From the NCBI GenBank assembly GCA_037013495.1, contig CM072805.1:15162601-15226600 (forward strand): DNA of 64,000 nt, read 5' to 3'. Below, in pieces: positions 1-11,538 of this stretch. The position numbers and the translations under genes were made by a program. This DNA comes from Hippophae tibetana. Its lineage: Eukaryota; Streptophyta; Magnoliopsida; Rosales; Elaeagnaceae. The notes beneath the pieces are model-generated. The model searched no databases. It was given only the letters and a program-made list of their open reading frames with translations, and had not been told where the DNA came from. How positions within the stretch are numbered: the stretch's first letter is position 1; each line of letters begins with the position of its first letter.

Positions 1-2706
1 TACTTTGGGCATTTGTCAATATTTGACTGAAGTAGTAGATAGAGTGTTGAACTTTTTTCTATTTTAGCTAGGAGTACGACATTACATGTTTAGGGGTCAC
101 TTTCAAGTATAAATAAAGTGTCTTTCCTAGGATGGGGTTAACTAAGACCGGGGGATTGCTCATATGAATTTTTATTTCACAAAGGCTTTCATAGTCCTCA
201 TCCCAAAAGGTCGATGTGTTTTTCCTTAGTATCATAAAGAATGGAAAACACTTATCTGTGCAATTAGAAATGAATTTGTTCAGTGCCACTATTCTTCCAT
301 TCAGTTGTTGGATCCCTTTCAAGTTGGTAGGTGGCTTCATATTTACCAAAGCATGTATCTTGTTTGGGTTGGCTTTGATCCCTTAGGCTAATACAAGATA
401 GCCTAAGAATTTTCCTACACCAATACCAAATATGCACTTCTTACGGTTAAGTGTCATACCATACCTTCGGATTTTTACAAATAACTCCTCTAGGTCTTTG
501 ATGTGGCTCTGAGGTTGAGCTAATTTTACAACTATGTCATCCATATAAGCCTCTATATTCCTCCCTAGTTGTTCTACAAATATTGTGTTGACAAGATGCT
601 GATATGTCGTGACTATATTTTTTAATCCAAATGGCATCTTGGTATAACAAAATTTTCCTTCGTCCATGATTAAAAATGTATTTTCTTTATCCTCAGGTCA
701 CATCTTTATGTGGTGGTACTTGGAATATGCTTATAAGAAACTCACCAACCCAAAGCCAACTGAAGTGTCTACTAGTTGATCTATACTTAGGAGGGGAAAC
801 AATCCTGGGGACATGCCTCGTTTAGATCTATAAAGGATACACACATACGTCGTGACCCACATGCCTTTTTTACCAGCACCATATTTAATAACCATAAAGG
901 ATAGTTGAACTCCCTTATGAGCCTAACCTCCTTAAGGGCGGTGACTTGATGTTTGATTACCTTGTTCTTTTCTCTTAGGAATTTCCTTTCTATTTTTTAA
1001 ATAGATCTAGTCTCTGAATTGAAATTTAGTTTGTATGTTATGAATTTTGGGTCAATCCTTGGTATATCTATCGGAGTCCATGCGAAGATTTCTGAGTTTG
1101 TCTTGAGGAAATATGAGAGTTGCTCCTCTACCTCTTTAGTCAAATCCCCACTCAGTTTCAAGTGGTAATTCTACTCTTTCCTTCTATTGGAAGCTATTTC
1201 ATCTTATTTAGATTAACAGATCTCAATAGAATTTTATCACTCGACATCTTTTGAGAGGAGCCCCTCTGTGATTACTACTTATGATCAATTTCTTTCATGG
1301 TGGCATTGTTGTAGATTTTGTCTTTCTCATATTCTCCCATTATCTACTACGAGCCCTTATCGATGGGGAATTTGATTACCTAATAGAAAGTGGACAATAT
1401 TGCCCATATTTTGCATATCCATGGCCTGCCCAAGATAGCATTGTAATGAGCTAGAATATCTATGACTACAAAATTGGTCATTATAATCATCCCTTTTGCT
1501 ATGACAAGTAGCACCACCATTCCTACTGCATAGGTGGTACTACTGTTAAACCCCAATAAAAGGGATTTTTTTCTTAACAATGTCAAACTACTTTATTCCT
1601 AGAGCCCTAGTAGTAGACAAGAAAAGGAGATCCACCGAGCTTCCTCTGATGCTCATTATTTGACAAACAACATAAGACCATATCCTTAAAGTAATAACTA
1701 AGGGATCTTTATGATGGGATAGGTCTCATCCTTCTCGTTAAAAATGATTTCTATAGCAGGGATCACTTTATCTAAAGCATACACATTGGAGGCATTATAT
1801 AGTTCTCTAGAAAACCTTTTGGGTGAGTTATTTGTGACTCTATTGATCCCTGGTCCTCCATGCATGGTATTGGTCCTTATGTTGGGTTCATTAAAGTACT
1901 CTTTTCCACTGCTCATGGGTTTGCTGGCTTTGATGCATCTCATCTGTTTTGATAGTTGCCACCTTCATTGTTTCCTTCTAGGAGGTCTTTCATATATCCC
2001 TTGACTAAAACATCTTCTATCTCATTTTGAGGTGTATTCAACTTCTTGTTTTGTGGCCCATATCTTTATGGATGGTACACCATTTAAAGGTGTTTTTGAG
2101 CAGGGATTTCATATATGGGGGCCATCTAACATTTGGTTCCTCCTTCATCCTTAATATAGATTGGGCCAGATTTACTCTCAAAGGATGCCCTCTAAAAGGA
2201 GAGAGTGACCTCTCTCAAGGTCCCCTATTCCTTGACCATTATCCACCTCCTATGTTGTTTAGTGTGAAATATTTATTTATGTTACCCTCATTGCTCTAAT
2301 TTTCTATGTTTGGGCTTAGTATCCTCTTTTCTTTTTATGGTACGATCTCCATTCTTGTTCAATGGCCTTTAACCAGGCCTAAATCCCTCTCCAATTTAAT
2401 GAATTTTCTTACCTCTCTGTATACTTCCTCCAAAGTACGAGGCACGTTTTTTGTCAGTTACACAAACAAGTCCAAATTATTTAAGAGAGCACGCTTGAAA
2501 GCCTCTATAGCAATAGAGCTAGCATAGTATTTAAGATTTCCAATTTTTCCTCCCTGAACCATTTCATATACTCCATAGTGGATTCACCCCTTTCCTAAAT
2601 AATCGAGAAGAGATTATGTGATTCTTTTCTCAAGGGCTTGTTGTAGGCATAGTTTGTGATGAATAGGCTAAAGAACTCTGATAAGGAGGTTATGGAACGA
2701 GATGCC
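1..2706 (-). mobile_element. Ty3/gypsy fragment, Tat lineage (gag-PR-RT-RNaseH)
   Basis: On the minus strand, reading right to left, I see gag with a zinc-knuckle-like stretch near 2.03-2.1 kb, a protease-flank motif (YNAILGRPWI, near 1.4-1.5 kb), a reverse transcriptase core (MPFGLKN and YMDD at 0.38-0.67 kb) and the start of the RNase H connection (0.07-0.35 kb). The motif YNAILGRPW and the RT context IGRN/E-YMDD are typical of the Tat (Ogre/Retand-like) lineage; this is family knowledge, not a search. It runs off the left window edge and is cut on the right by an LTR of another family. It is a fossil with many breaks; no integrase or LTR of its own is visible. Confidence 0.85.
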
Positions 2707-3165
2707 TGATGAGTGCTTAAAAAGCACTAAAATTTAATTTAATGTATTTTAATTGATTAAATTGATTTATATTTGTACGATTTTATTATATTTTTATATA
2801 AATTTTTCTTTTTGGAATCACTAGTATTTTTATTATATTTATAGTATTTCCGTTCAAAAATAATTTAAAGACTCAAAGAAAAATAATTGAGGTAATACAT
2901 CACAAATATGTTAAGAGAAAAAGGAGAAAAAGTAAAAAAAAATGGAAAAATTGGACAAATTGGATCAAAATGGTTAAAAAGGACAACATTGCCCGACCCT
3001 ACGCATGTCATGTCGAGATACATGCCTTTGTCTATGTGCATCTATCGATTCTAGCACGTGCCAGCTCTCCCATACGTGACCAGCCTCTCCAAATGCATCC
3101 AAAACTTTTTTTTCAAGTTTTTTTTATCCTTTTCCTCACTTATAAAATGACCTTCTCTCCCATTG
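2707..3165 (+). repeat. Partial LTR-A (Athila-like)
   Basis: Begins TGATGAGTGCTTAAAAAGC, which matches in reverse the right ends of the LTR-A copies at 15,287, 48,864, 49,204 and 61,263. It continues through the AT-rich R/U5-like block, a short GC-richer part and a TATA-like 'CACTTATAAAATG' before similarity fades near 3,165. Element sense is the plus strand, opposite to most other LTR-A copies here. It abuts the Tat gag directly, so it may have inserted there and then lost its other end. Confidence 0.7.
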
Positions 3166-4139
3166 TAAAAATCATCCCAAAAATCATACATTTCCCTTTG
3201 CTTGGGCCAAATACTCATCCAATTGTACTTTTCTGGTGCCTGAGTTTGAATTGGTTTATCCTCTGCTGAGATCTGAATCTCTGGTTGAGGGATAAAGATT
3301 GCTTTTGGAAATGTGATAAAGAGAGGGGGAATTTTCCAACACCTCTACTGACAGGAGTTCTTTCTTCTAAGTTGGTAAGCTTATTCTCCCTCTTTTGGGT
3401 GGCTCCACCAACTGGATCGACCCATAAATGATAGGTTGGCTCATAAGACTAATTAGTGATCCCTGGCCCTATCTAACAAAGAGATGTCCCTGAAATAGGG
3501 GATTAGTTTATCAGAAAGCTCGGGTTGGAGTAGGTGACCTTCTCTTGAATTCTCAAAACTTTTGTTGCTCTACCATCACAGGGGCAGAAAACCCATCGTT
3601 GTCTTGGCTATACTACCAAAAGCTCATACCGATTTCTATTCAGAACCTAAGATAAATTTTCAAAATATGGATTCTAAAACGGTCGGGGTCCTCACAACAG
3701 GAAGAGCCAGTTTTCCTTTGAAAAGAAACCCCCTTTTTATAGGGTTCTAAACCTACGCACCCTGATTTAAAAGCCCTATAGATTTTATTAGTAAAGCATA
3801 AACTACCTAATTCTAACAAGTAATCAAGTCAACTACTTTATTGAAAACTAAAGTGCTAACGTGCCTAACTTATCTTATATTATTAGAATCTCCTTCGTCC
3901 TATTTACACTTAGTTGTTTGGGACTTCAAGCAAGGATTAATGGACTAGACTAATAGTTATTATTTTTCTCTTTCTTTTATCAATCTTATCTAACTTTGCT
4001 AACTTCCCCTTCTCAACCTGTATCTTTTTTGTTCTGGAAACATATCTTCCTATTCCATCTTTTCCCGAATCTCCTTTCACGGAAGAAATAGAAGCTCGAG
4101 AAGGAATACCAAAACCTAGTTCACTCACTAAGTCTATTT
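3166..4139. other. Unassigned spacer
   Basis: I recognise no gene here. From about 3.75 kb the base composition becomes more even and the sequence leads into organelle-like DNA. A 68-codon minus-strand reading frame at 3,937-4,143 is rich in Lys, Arg and Ile and matches nothing I know. It could be a short organelle relic or chance. Confidence 0.4.
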
Positions 4140-4213
4140 GCATCCAAGGTTGAATTTTTAAAGTGCCAACCTAATAAAGGGGAAAATTCGTAGGTTCGAT
4201 TCCTACTAGATGC
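4140..4213 (+). pseudogene. trnI-CAU: Plastid trnI-CAU relic
   Basis: The sequence runs from GCATCCAAGGTTGAA to ATTCGTAGGTTCGATTCCTA and closes with AGATGC. This follows the plastid inverted-repeat gene trnI-CAU along its length: the acceptor stem halves still pair, and the T-arm GTAGG/CCTAC with its loop is preserved. The D-arm and anticodon arm carry several changes and a small insertion, and the CAU anticodon is lost (the sequence there reads CTAATAA). It is not expected to be a working tRNA. In plastomes this gene lies between rpl23 and ycf2, both of which are missing from the matching place in the larger insertion to the right. Confidence 0.8.
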
Positions 4214-4324
4214 ACTTGGAACATTCAATTCAATCGCTGCTCACGGAATTTATACATATAGCTCGCCCTTATAGCTTATGGGACACTTCACCTGCTCAAT
4301 ACTCATTAAAAAACCCCACTTGTT

Positions 4325-4505
4325 GAATCAAACACTTGATGTACCCCAAGTCTCTCGACCCTCTAGATTAACAACAAGTAACTAGAGCCTTCTTATCTGC
4401 AACCTGGAACTACCTGGCTTTTATCCCTGAACGTGAGTAGTTTACCAAGAGCTAGTTAGCCATTTGTAGTTTCTCTGATCACTTATGACATTTATTTATA
4501 ATAAA
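4325..4505 (+). repeat. Organelle-like block X, copy 1
   Basis: About 180 bp from 'TTGAATCAAACACTTGATG' to 'TCTGATCACTTATGACATTT', recurring at 51,466-51,645 in the same orientation with scattered substitutions. Base composition is more even than the surroundings. It lies among plastid-derived relics, so a mitochondrial source is likely, but I cannot name a gene in it. Confidence 0.7.
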
Positions 4506-4544
4506 ATAGTAGCTATTGTACGGAGTTGTTAGTGTATAACTAAG

Positions 4545-4890
4545 AGGGCAGGTGGGCTCGACGTTTAGGAGGGAATAAGAGGGTGGTGAGGGATATCCCC
4601 CACGCTTGAAAGATAAAATATATCTTCCTTTTATGAGTAAGAGAAACACTCTTATATGTCCTATAGGTGAGTTAAGATTTGTAGCTTAGTTAACTCTGGG
4701 GGAGGGAACTAAGCAGCTGATGTAGCTTAGTTTCCTATAAGAACGCTCTACTGAGAAAGCTAAGAAAGAAACCTTTTTAGATAGAATCTATTTAACTACA
4801 TTCTTACAGTTCCCGAAGGTGAGCCAAGACTAGAAGCTCCCTTTACAGGAGGTAAATGTCTCCCTTAGAATGAGGAAACAATGTAGCATA
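4545..4890 (+). repeat. Organelle-like block Y, copy 1
   Basis: About 345 bp containing GGGATATCCCCCAC, CTCTGGGGGAGG and GCTCTACT-AGAAAGCTAAG. The same block recurs at about 50,525-50,925, where it has an additional internal tandem duplication. In this copy Y follows X; in the other copy Y precedes X. No coding region was recognised. A mitochondrial origin is inferred only from composition and from the plastid pieces beside it. Confidence 0.7.
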
Positions 4891-5099
4891 TGTTATCCTT
4901 AAATCCCCATCAAAGTAGAAATCCTCAAAAACTACCTATTTTGAACCTTCTCCTTCTATGAGAAATTTCCTATCTTACCACGACAATAGACAACTCCTCT
5001 TTCAGGGCTAACACTAGTGAGATTCAAAGTTTAAGGCACTAACACTCGTTCTATTTGCCTTGAACACTGAACCTTTCAACGTGGGGATGATGCCCTGAC

Positions 5100-5268
5100 T
5101 AGCTAGATATGGACAGTTCTAATAAGATTTCATTCTTGCGCAAAAATCTATTTTTTGATTTATTTCATCTATTCCATGGCTGGAACATGGGGGATACACG
5201 TTACACCATGATTTTGAATCAGAAGAGAGATTTCAAGAAATGGCAGATCTATTCACTCTATCAATAAA
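5100..5268 (+). pseudogene. ycf2: ycf2 fragment (plastid)
   Basis: Matches the ycf2 segment that is also present at about 15,573-15,735: 'GATATGGA-AGTTC', 'CATTCTTG', 'TATTCCATGGC', 'GATACACGTTACACCA', then 'GAAATGGCAGATCTATTC', which encodes EMADLF. At 'CTATCAATAAATTGGC' it leaves ycf2 and passes into unrelated sequence. It is a 170-bp scrap with no function, either part of mitochondrial DNA that had already picked up plastid DNA or a second plastid insertion. Confidence 0.85.
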
Positions 5269-5497
5269 TTGGCACTTGAAGGCTTGAGGAGCAGCTTGCA
5301 AAAGGGAAAGCCATGGAGATGGTAGACTCGCCAGTCAATCACACCGTGAGCCTGACTACAGCAGACCGGGAGGTTACAATTCCTATTTTCCTATTTCAAT
5401 TTTTAGGATTCATTTGATTCAGACTCGAGCTGAATGATGAAAAATTATCATGTTTAGTTCTTTCGGGTGATGGATCTCAAATAATTCACCTATTCTA

Positions 5498-5955
5498 ATA
5501 AAAAAAAACCTGACTTGAACGATCCTGTATTAAGAGCTAAGTTGGCTAAAGGCATAGCTCAATGACCCTTTATATATTTTTTTGGTAGTTATTTTAGGTA
5601 CTATTACGTGTAATGTAGGTTTAGCGGTTCTCAAACCATCAATGATTGGAGAACCTGTGGATCCTATAGCAACTCCTTTGGAGATATTGCCTGAATGGTA
5701 ATTTTTCCCGTATTTCAAATTCTTCCTACAATACCAAATAAATTATTGGGCGTTCTTTTAATGGTTTTATTACCTACAGGATTATTAACAGTGCCCTTTT
5801 TGGAGAATGTTAATAAATTCCAAAACCTATTTTTTTGTCCAGTAGCGACAACCGTTATTTTGATTGGTACTGCAATAGCCCTTTGGTTGGGTATTGATGC
5901 AACATTGCCTATTGATAAATCCTTAACATTAGGTCTTTTTAAATTTTTATTTTAA
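5498..5955 (+). pseudogene. petD: petD exon 2 relic (cytochrome b6f subunit IV)
   Basis: Starts after a degraded group II intron tail (GAGCTGAATGATGAAAAATT...) with the codons for KKPDLNDPVLRAKLAKG. The N-terminal third is then scrambled by indels and stops, although EPSMIGEP-like and [12 protein letters not shown]-like coding is still visible on the DNA. A clean frame resumes at about 5,695: [20 protein letters not shown] and [14 protein letters not shown]. The normal protein is about 160 residues and spans the thylakoid membrane three times. A one-base change at the end extends the frame past the usual stop. Nuclear and non-functional; its neighbour rpoA lies tail to tail as in plastomes. 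Confidence 0.93.
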
Positions 5956-6073
5956 ATGAATTCTATTAAGAAATAAAGAAAGTATCACGACGTGTGTATC
6001 TAAGGAATAGTCGCTTTAAAGTGAATTTTTCCTAGATACATTTTTTATAAAATAATCCATTAAACATAAAAAT

Positions 6074-7038
6074 TTATGCGAAATGCTTTTCAATTTCTAG
6101 AATGTCCAATATATGTTTTACATCTTCTATACGAAAGTGATTCATTTTCATAAGATCTTCTTGACTATTATTCAAAAGGTCTAATAATGTATGTATATTG
6201 GACCTTTTGAGGTAGTTATAGATCCTGAGGGGCAATTCTGATTGGTTAATAAAAATATATTTCAATGCTATTTCCTTTTTATTTTTTCTTGGTTTAGTCA
6301 ATCCACCATGAAAGGTAAAAAAGGGTAAAGGTAATTTGTGTTGATTGTTTTCTAAATGGAAGTTTTGTTCTTTTGCATGTAAAAAAGGAATCAATAAGTC
6401 AATCAAATTTCGGGGGGCCTCGTGAAGTGCTTCTTTAGGAGTTAAACTTCCATTTGTCCATATTTCGAGAAAAAAATATCTCTTGTTTTTCATTCCCATT
6501 CGCATAAGAATGAATACTATAATTTTCATTTCGAACAGGCATGAATACATCATCTATAGGATAACCTCCATCTTTAAAGTTGTTTGGCATTTTGATATCC
6601 ATGATTCTGCTCGATTTGTAATTCAATACACAAATTAATTGGTTTTGTTAGGTTAGCTATATGTTGTGTATTATCAATGATTTCCACTAAAGGTGATAAG
6701 ACGATATCTTGAGCAGTTATATATCCAGGACCATTGACACAAATAGACGCATCACAAGTTCCATACAGATTGCTTCTGAATACAATTTCTTTCAAATTCA
6801 TTAAAATTTCATGTATGGATTCTTGAATTCCTACTATGGTAGAATATTCATCTAGTATTTTCTTAGATTTTGCACATGTAATACTTGTTTCTTTTATTTC
6901 TCCAAGCAAAGCTCTTCGTATTGCAGTGCCTATTGTATTGGCTTTTTTTCCATAATAAAGATGCTTACTATCTACTCATGATTCAACACACTTCCACTGT
7001 AGTGTTCTGGCGGATACTCTTACTTTCTTGTGCACCAT
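6074..7038 (-). pseudogene. rpoA: rpoA relic (plastid RNA polymerase alpha)
   Basis: The start is placed at 7,038 (MVHKKVRVSARTLQWKCVES). Two long overlapping frames hold the rest: ALLGEI...[16 protein letters not shown] (N-terminal domain, 6.57-6.91 kb) and [20 protein letters not shown] through the C-terminal domain ending LEIEKHFA (6.07-6.5 kb). The stretch RFILSPLMKGQ near residue 30 is deleted, and frames shift between 6.44 and 6.63 kb. The normal protein is about 337 residues. The C-terminal helix-hairpin region ([19 protein letters not shown]) is well kept. Confidence 0.93.
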
Positions 7039-7110
7039 AGTAATATTGTTTGATCAAATCATTGAATTATTTATTTCTCTTGTCTTTTGAATTATCTTCA
7101 ATATTTATTT

Positions 7111-7526
7111 TTACACACGCATCTTTTTAGGGGGTCTATAGCCATTACGTACCATAAGGCTTACGTATTGTATGAAACTTAATAATATACCACTTTTACG
7201 AATAGCTCTTAATGCCCTATCTTTTCCAAGACCCAGACCTTTTATCATGACTTCTTCTCGTTGCATACCTTGATCTACTACTTCCCGAATAGCATTTAAT
7301 ACTGTGGTTTGGGCAGCAAATGATGTCCCTCTTTTTGTACCCTTGATCTACAAGTACCGGTGGAGGACCAAGAAATTACTCAACCACAGACATCTGTAAC
7401 AGTTATAATAGTATTGTTGAAACTTACTTGAACATGAATAACTCCTATTGGTATTCTACGTGCATTTTTTCGTGAACCAATACATCTATTCTTTCGGGAA
7501 CCAGTTCTAGGTGTGGGTTTTGCCAT
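7111..7526 (-). pseudogene. rps11: rps11 relic (plastid ribosomal protein S11)
   Basis: Start [20 protein letters not shown] at 7,526; C-terminus [12 protein letters not shown] followed by TAA at 7,111. The middle has an in-frame stop after VTDVCG and a shift before [12 protein letters not shown]. Length is close to the plastid gene (about 138 codons). It sits directly downstream of rpl36 and upstream of rpoA, the order of the plastid S10/alpha operon. Confidence 0.92.
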
Positions 7527-7658
7527 ATTTTAGCATCTCGTAAATATAAGTTAGAGAGATATGGATATATCCATTTCATGTTAAAACATATCCTTTTGTT
7601 TCTTTTTATTTATTTGTACGTTTGGTCCTTTAGATTTATGGAGACTCTTTTTGAAATA

Positions 7659-7772
7659 TTATCCTTGTCTTTGTTTATGTCTCAGATTGGAGCAAATTAC
7701 TATAATTCGTCCCCGCCTCCGGATCAATCGAAATTTTTCTCAAATTTTATGAACAAAGGCTCTTATTTTCAT
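7659..7772 (-). pseudogene. rpl36: rpl36 relic (plastid ribosomal protein L36)
   Basis: A 37-codon gene plus stop. It reads MKIRAFVHKI, then a stop, then EKFRLIRRRGRIIVICSNLR and HKQRQG. The family has Cys pairs that bind zinc (ICEKC and ICSNPRH); the first pair is lost (ICEKC became I-stop-EKF), while the C and the H of the second remain. The full length is kept and there is only one stop. Confidence 0.9.
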
Positions 7773-7879
7773 ATTTGTCATTCCTTAACTTAACTATGAA
7801 TGGAAGAAACTAAGTTTCTTGAAACTTTGAATTTATCTCCTTGAAATGTATGTTGAAATTGAAAAAACAATTTATTCAA

Positions 7880-8110
7880 ATTTTTGTTTCGGAATCTATA
7901 AATTATACATTTTTCAGTTGAATCATAAAAACTTCTTTTAATTTTTATTCTATTTCCTGGTAATATAGGTAAAAATAATAATATGTTGAATCTTTCTGGA
8001 AACAGAACTTAGAATCATATTTGGACTATTTAAATGAATCCAATATACACCATTGGGAAGTAATTCAGTAATTAAACCTTTGTAAATCCACCTAACTTAT
8101 TTCATTTCAG
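7880..8110 (-). pseudogene. infA: infA relic (plastid translation initiation factor 1)
   Basis: Pieces of the IF1 OB-fold are visible in two frames: GLITELLPNGVYWIHLNS, then [12 protein letters not shown], then DNA for [17 protein letters not shown] and IIYRFRNKN. The family reads [20 protein letters not shown] and ILPGDRVKIEVSRYD. It lies between rpl36 and rps8 as in plastomes. infA is lost from many eudicot plastomes, so its recognisable presence suggests the donor plastome still had it. Confidence 0.8.
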
Positions 8111-8235
8111 GTAAAATCCCTTGAAGTATCAACGAATACAGTAGGGGTGATATTAGAAAATAAATTTGTCTTTTATCTTTTTTTTTCACCAATATGAAAG
8201 TCGTGCTTTCCCATAGAATTCAGATATTAGAAGGA

Positions 8236-8639
8236 TTACCATATATAACACAAAATTTCTCCACCGATTCGTTCTAGTCGAGCTTCTCAGTCTGTCATTA
8301 TACCCCAAGAAGTAGAAAGAATTACAATTCCCATTCTGCCCAAAATTCTAGGAATTCGTTGATAGTTCGAATAGATTCGTAGATCGGGTCGAATGATTCA
8401 TTTTAAATTTAAAGCAGTTCTATATGAACCTTTCCTATTCCTTCTATGTCATAGGGTTAAAACAAAAAAAATATTTATTACTTTCCTAATGTTTTCTCAT
8501 GTTTTCAATAAGACCTTCTCGTAAAGGGATTTTAACAATGTTTTCAGTAATGTTAGTAGATGATACTCAAACTGTTCTTTTTTTTCATGTCAGCATTTCG
8601 TATAGAGGTTATTATGTCAACAATAGTGCCTTTACTCAT
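8236..8639 (-). pseudogene. rps8: rps8 relic (plastid ribosomal protein S8)
   Basis: Start near 8,639 (MSKGTIVDIITSIRNAD). The C-terminal end reads [20 protein letters not shown] and then [14 protein letters not shown], a stop, and EARLERIGGEILCYIW with TAA at 8,236. The middle (8.40-8.55 kb) carries indels. The expected length of about 132-134 codons is nearly kept. Confidence 0.9.
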
Positions 8640-8812
8640 GTTAAACTAAGATTTTTTTGTACCTAAATTTTGATATAATCAGCATGCTCTTTTCTTTCTT
8701 TTCTAAATTATTCAATCTTTTTGAATTATGAAAGCCATATACGTAAGACATAAAAAATCTACTAATTAATTGAATATTTTTTGTTCAAATTCCAATAATA
8801 TAATTATGGGTC

Positions 8813-9179
8813 TTATAATACTTCAGGTGCTAATGAAACTATTTTAGTGAAATTTAATTGTCTTAATTCACGGGTGATGGAGTCAAATTCGAGTTCCCTT
8901 GGGATTTCCTTCTTAATCAATAAGAACTGCAACATTGTCATCATATCGTATTATCATACCATTGTCATGTTTGGGTTCTTTACAAGTACGTACAATTATG
9001 AACCTAATCACTTCTGATCTTTCTAGAGGTGTATTGGGTACAACTTCCTTGATTACAACAATAATAACGTCACCAATATGAACATATCGTCGATTACCTG
9101 CCCCTATGATTCGAATACACATCAATTTTCGGGTTCTACTGTTATCCGCTACATTCAAATGGCTTTGAGGTTGAATCAA
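8813..9179 (-). pseudogene. rpl14: rpl14 relic (plastid ribosomal protein L14)
   Basis: Reads [20 protein letters not shown] and onward through [20 protein letters not shown] to [11 protein letters not shown] in one clean frame of 88 codons. After a shift, the DNA still encodes the end [14 protein letters not shown]-stop at 8,813. The normal protein is 122 residues. This is the best-kept protein gene of the insertion apart from rps19 and the petD tail. Confidence 0.93.
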
Positions 9180-9299
9180 TTTATTTATTTATTTTTAAGT
9201 AAAGGATGAATAAAAAGAAAGAAATGTTATTTTTTCAAAACAAAAAAAGAAACCCAAAATTCTTTATTATCAAAATTTTCTTTTTGTTTTACTTTCCAT

Positions 9300-10665
9300 T
9301 ACTATCCCAAAATAATAAATAGACTTCGTATAGGCAATTTTGATGTTGTAATTGAAATAGCTTTCTGGCTATATTTTCTACTACACTGCTCATTTCATAA
9401 AGTATTCTACCTAGTTTAACAACAGCCACCCAATATTTGGGTGATCCTTTCCCTAAACCCATATGTGTTTCTGTAGGTTTTACTGTAACCAGTTTCTTTA
9501 GAAATGTACATACCCATATTTTTCTACAACGGCACACATTTCATGTCATTGCTCATCGACCTGCTTCTATTTCTCTAGATGTGATCCAAGCGGGTTCAAG
9601 CGCTTGAAGAGCATATCTACCGAAGAAAATATGATTACCTCAATAAGATATCCCTTTCATTCTTCCTCTATAGTGTTTACGAAATTTGGTTCTTTTGGGT
9701 TATAGTTGATGGTTCTTTCCCAGTACCATCTCTATTATAGAGCCAAACATGAAAGTTTCTTTTCATCCAGCTCCTCGCGAATGAAATGACTAAAAAATAA
9801 AAAGTACATCTATTTAATGAATAGTATACAAAAACAATATACTAAATCATAAGGTGCTTTGAAATTTTATTTAATCTATTAGAAATTTGTACATCTTGTT
9901 TTCATAGATAACTAAATATGTATTTCTTTTATTGATTTATAAAAAACATTATTTAGGGATAATGTTATAGATAAATTTGTTTTGTTATAAGGTTATAATG
10001 AATCTTTATTTTGTTTTGCCTTTTTCGGATCGACTAAAATTTAGAAATATAATCAAATAATCAAATAAAAATTTGCACGAGCGAATGTTGACTCTTGCTC
10101 TTCTAAATAAATGAATTTCTTTATGGTTTGTTCCGCCTTCCTACCCAATGAGTCATTAGGATTCGTTATCAATAGAATCTTATGTATTCATAGGGTTCTA
10201 TTGTTCCCATCGTTTCTCGATTAATTAGTAATAATGCTTTATTACATTTATCTTTATGAGATGAATCATAGACCTTACATATTGGAATCATATATCATTA
10301 ATATTCCTTTTCTCTCTTTCTCTCACCCTTCCATTTATCCGTATACTTTTTTTGTTTCACAATTCAGAATGAGATTGGTTTTTCTTTTTTGTTTATGCAA
10401 AAAAAAAAACAAATTATAGTTGCTACGATGATATGACCAATATATCTCGACTGGTTCTTTCTTTCTATCTAGATAATGCAAAACAATGAGTTGGTTATTA
10501 GTTATATAAACTATTTGTTCATATTATGTCATATAAAGGGCCGGTCCATTTTATCTTAATCCTAAAAAACCAACGAGTCACACACTAAGCATAGAAATTA
10601 TATTAAATGATTAATATAGTTTTTATTCAACCTTATAGAATTGTTAATTATTCATTTTTTATTAG
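9300..10665 (-). pseudogene. rpl16: rpl16 relic: exon 2 and group II intron
   Basis: Exon 2 (about 9,300-9,707) encodes PKRTKFRKHYRGRMKGISY, GRYALQALEPAWITSREIEA and [20 protein letters not shown], with several stops. Upstream of it on the minus strand is an AT-rich intron of about 950 bp, typical in position and length for plastid rpl16; the 9-bp first exon cannot be identified with certainty. Part of this intron (about 10,330-10,575) occurs a second time in the window at 51,655-51,902. Confidence 0.88.
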
Positions 10666-10704
10666 AGGATGGATAGAACTAAAGATAAGTCAAGTAAAAG
10701 CCTA

Positions 10705-11354
10705 TTATTTTTCATCTACAAATATCCAAATTTTGATGCCTAATACCCCATAGATAGTTCGAACTGTATACAACAGTAATCAATTTTGGCTCGAATGGTT
10801 TGTAGAGCAACCCTACCTTCTCTGATCCATTCGACATGTGAAATTTCTTTTCCGTCAATACACCCTACAATTTGTACTTGAATTCCTTTTTTACCTGCAT
10901 GTTGTGTTAATTCAATAGCCTTTTTCATTGCTTTTCGAAATGAAACTCTATTTCTTTAATTGCCCGGCTATAAACTCCGCAAGAATATTAGGATGTCTAT
11001 AAGGATTTGAAATTCTTGTAATAGCAATGTCAAGTTTTTGGTTCCCACAATTAAGTTCTTTTTGGACATTCATTTGTAATTATTTGATTCTTCTAGCTCC
11101 TATTAATAACTTTGGGAATCCTATATAGATTATAACTTAATTAAATCGATTATTTTTTGAATTTCTATACATGCAACTCCTTCAACATTAGAAGATATTT
11201 TAGTATTTTTTTGTACATAATTCTTGATACAATTTCATATTTTTTTATCTTCTTATAGATCCTCGGAATAATATTTTGCTTGTGCAAACCAAATAGAGTG
11301 ATGACTTTGGGTTGTACCAAGTCTGAAACCAAGTGGATTTATTTTTTGTCCCAT
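10705..11354 (-). pseudogene. rps3: rps3 relic (plastid ribosomal protein S3)
   Basis: Start [20 protein letters not shown] at 11,354 and end IKIWIFVDEK-stop at 10,705. The longest open part is [20 protein letters not shown] and [14 protein letters not shown] (10.74-10.93 kb), the KH-domain and tail region. The span of 650 bp is close to the normal 650-660 bp, so decay is mainly by small indels and substitutions. Confidence 0.92.
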
Positions 11355-11538
11355 AATCCCCCGCTACTATACATATCATGACACATCATGTATATATATT
11401 TTTATTTATCAAGGTTTTTTAAGCATAACATAATATGGCATATTTGTATTGTTTAGAATATTTTCTTTCTATATTCTTTAGCTATATCTTTCAGTATATC
11501 CATATCTTTCAGTAGCTATATCATTCATATATCTTTCA

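Noticed and set aside
2970-3269. 99-codon plus-strand frame beginning MVKKDNIARPYACHVEI
   Set aside because: Overlaps the partial LTR-A and has no family motif.
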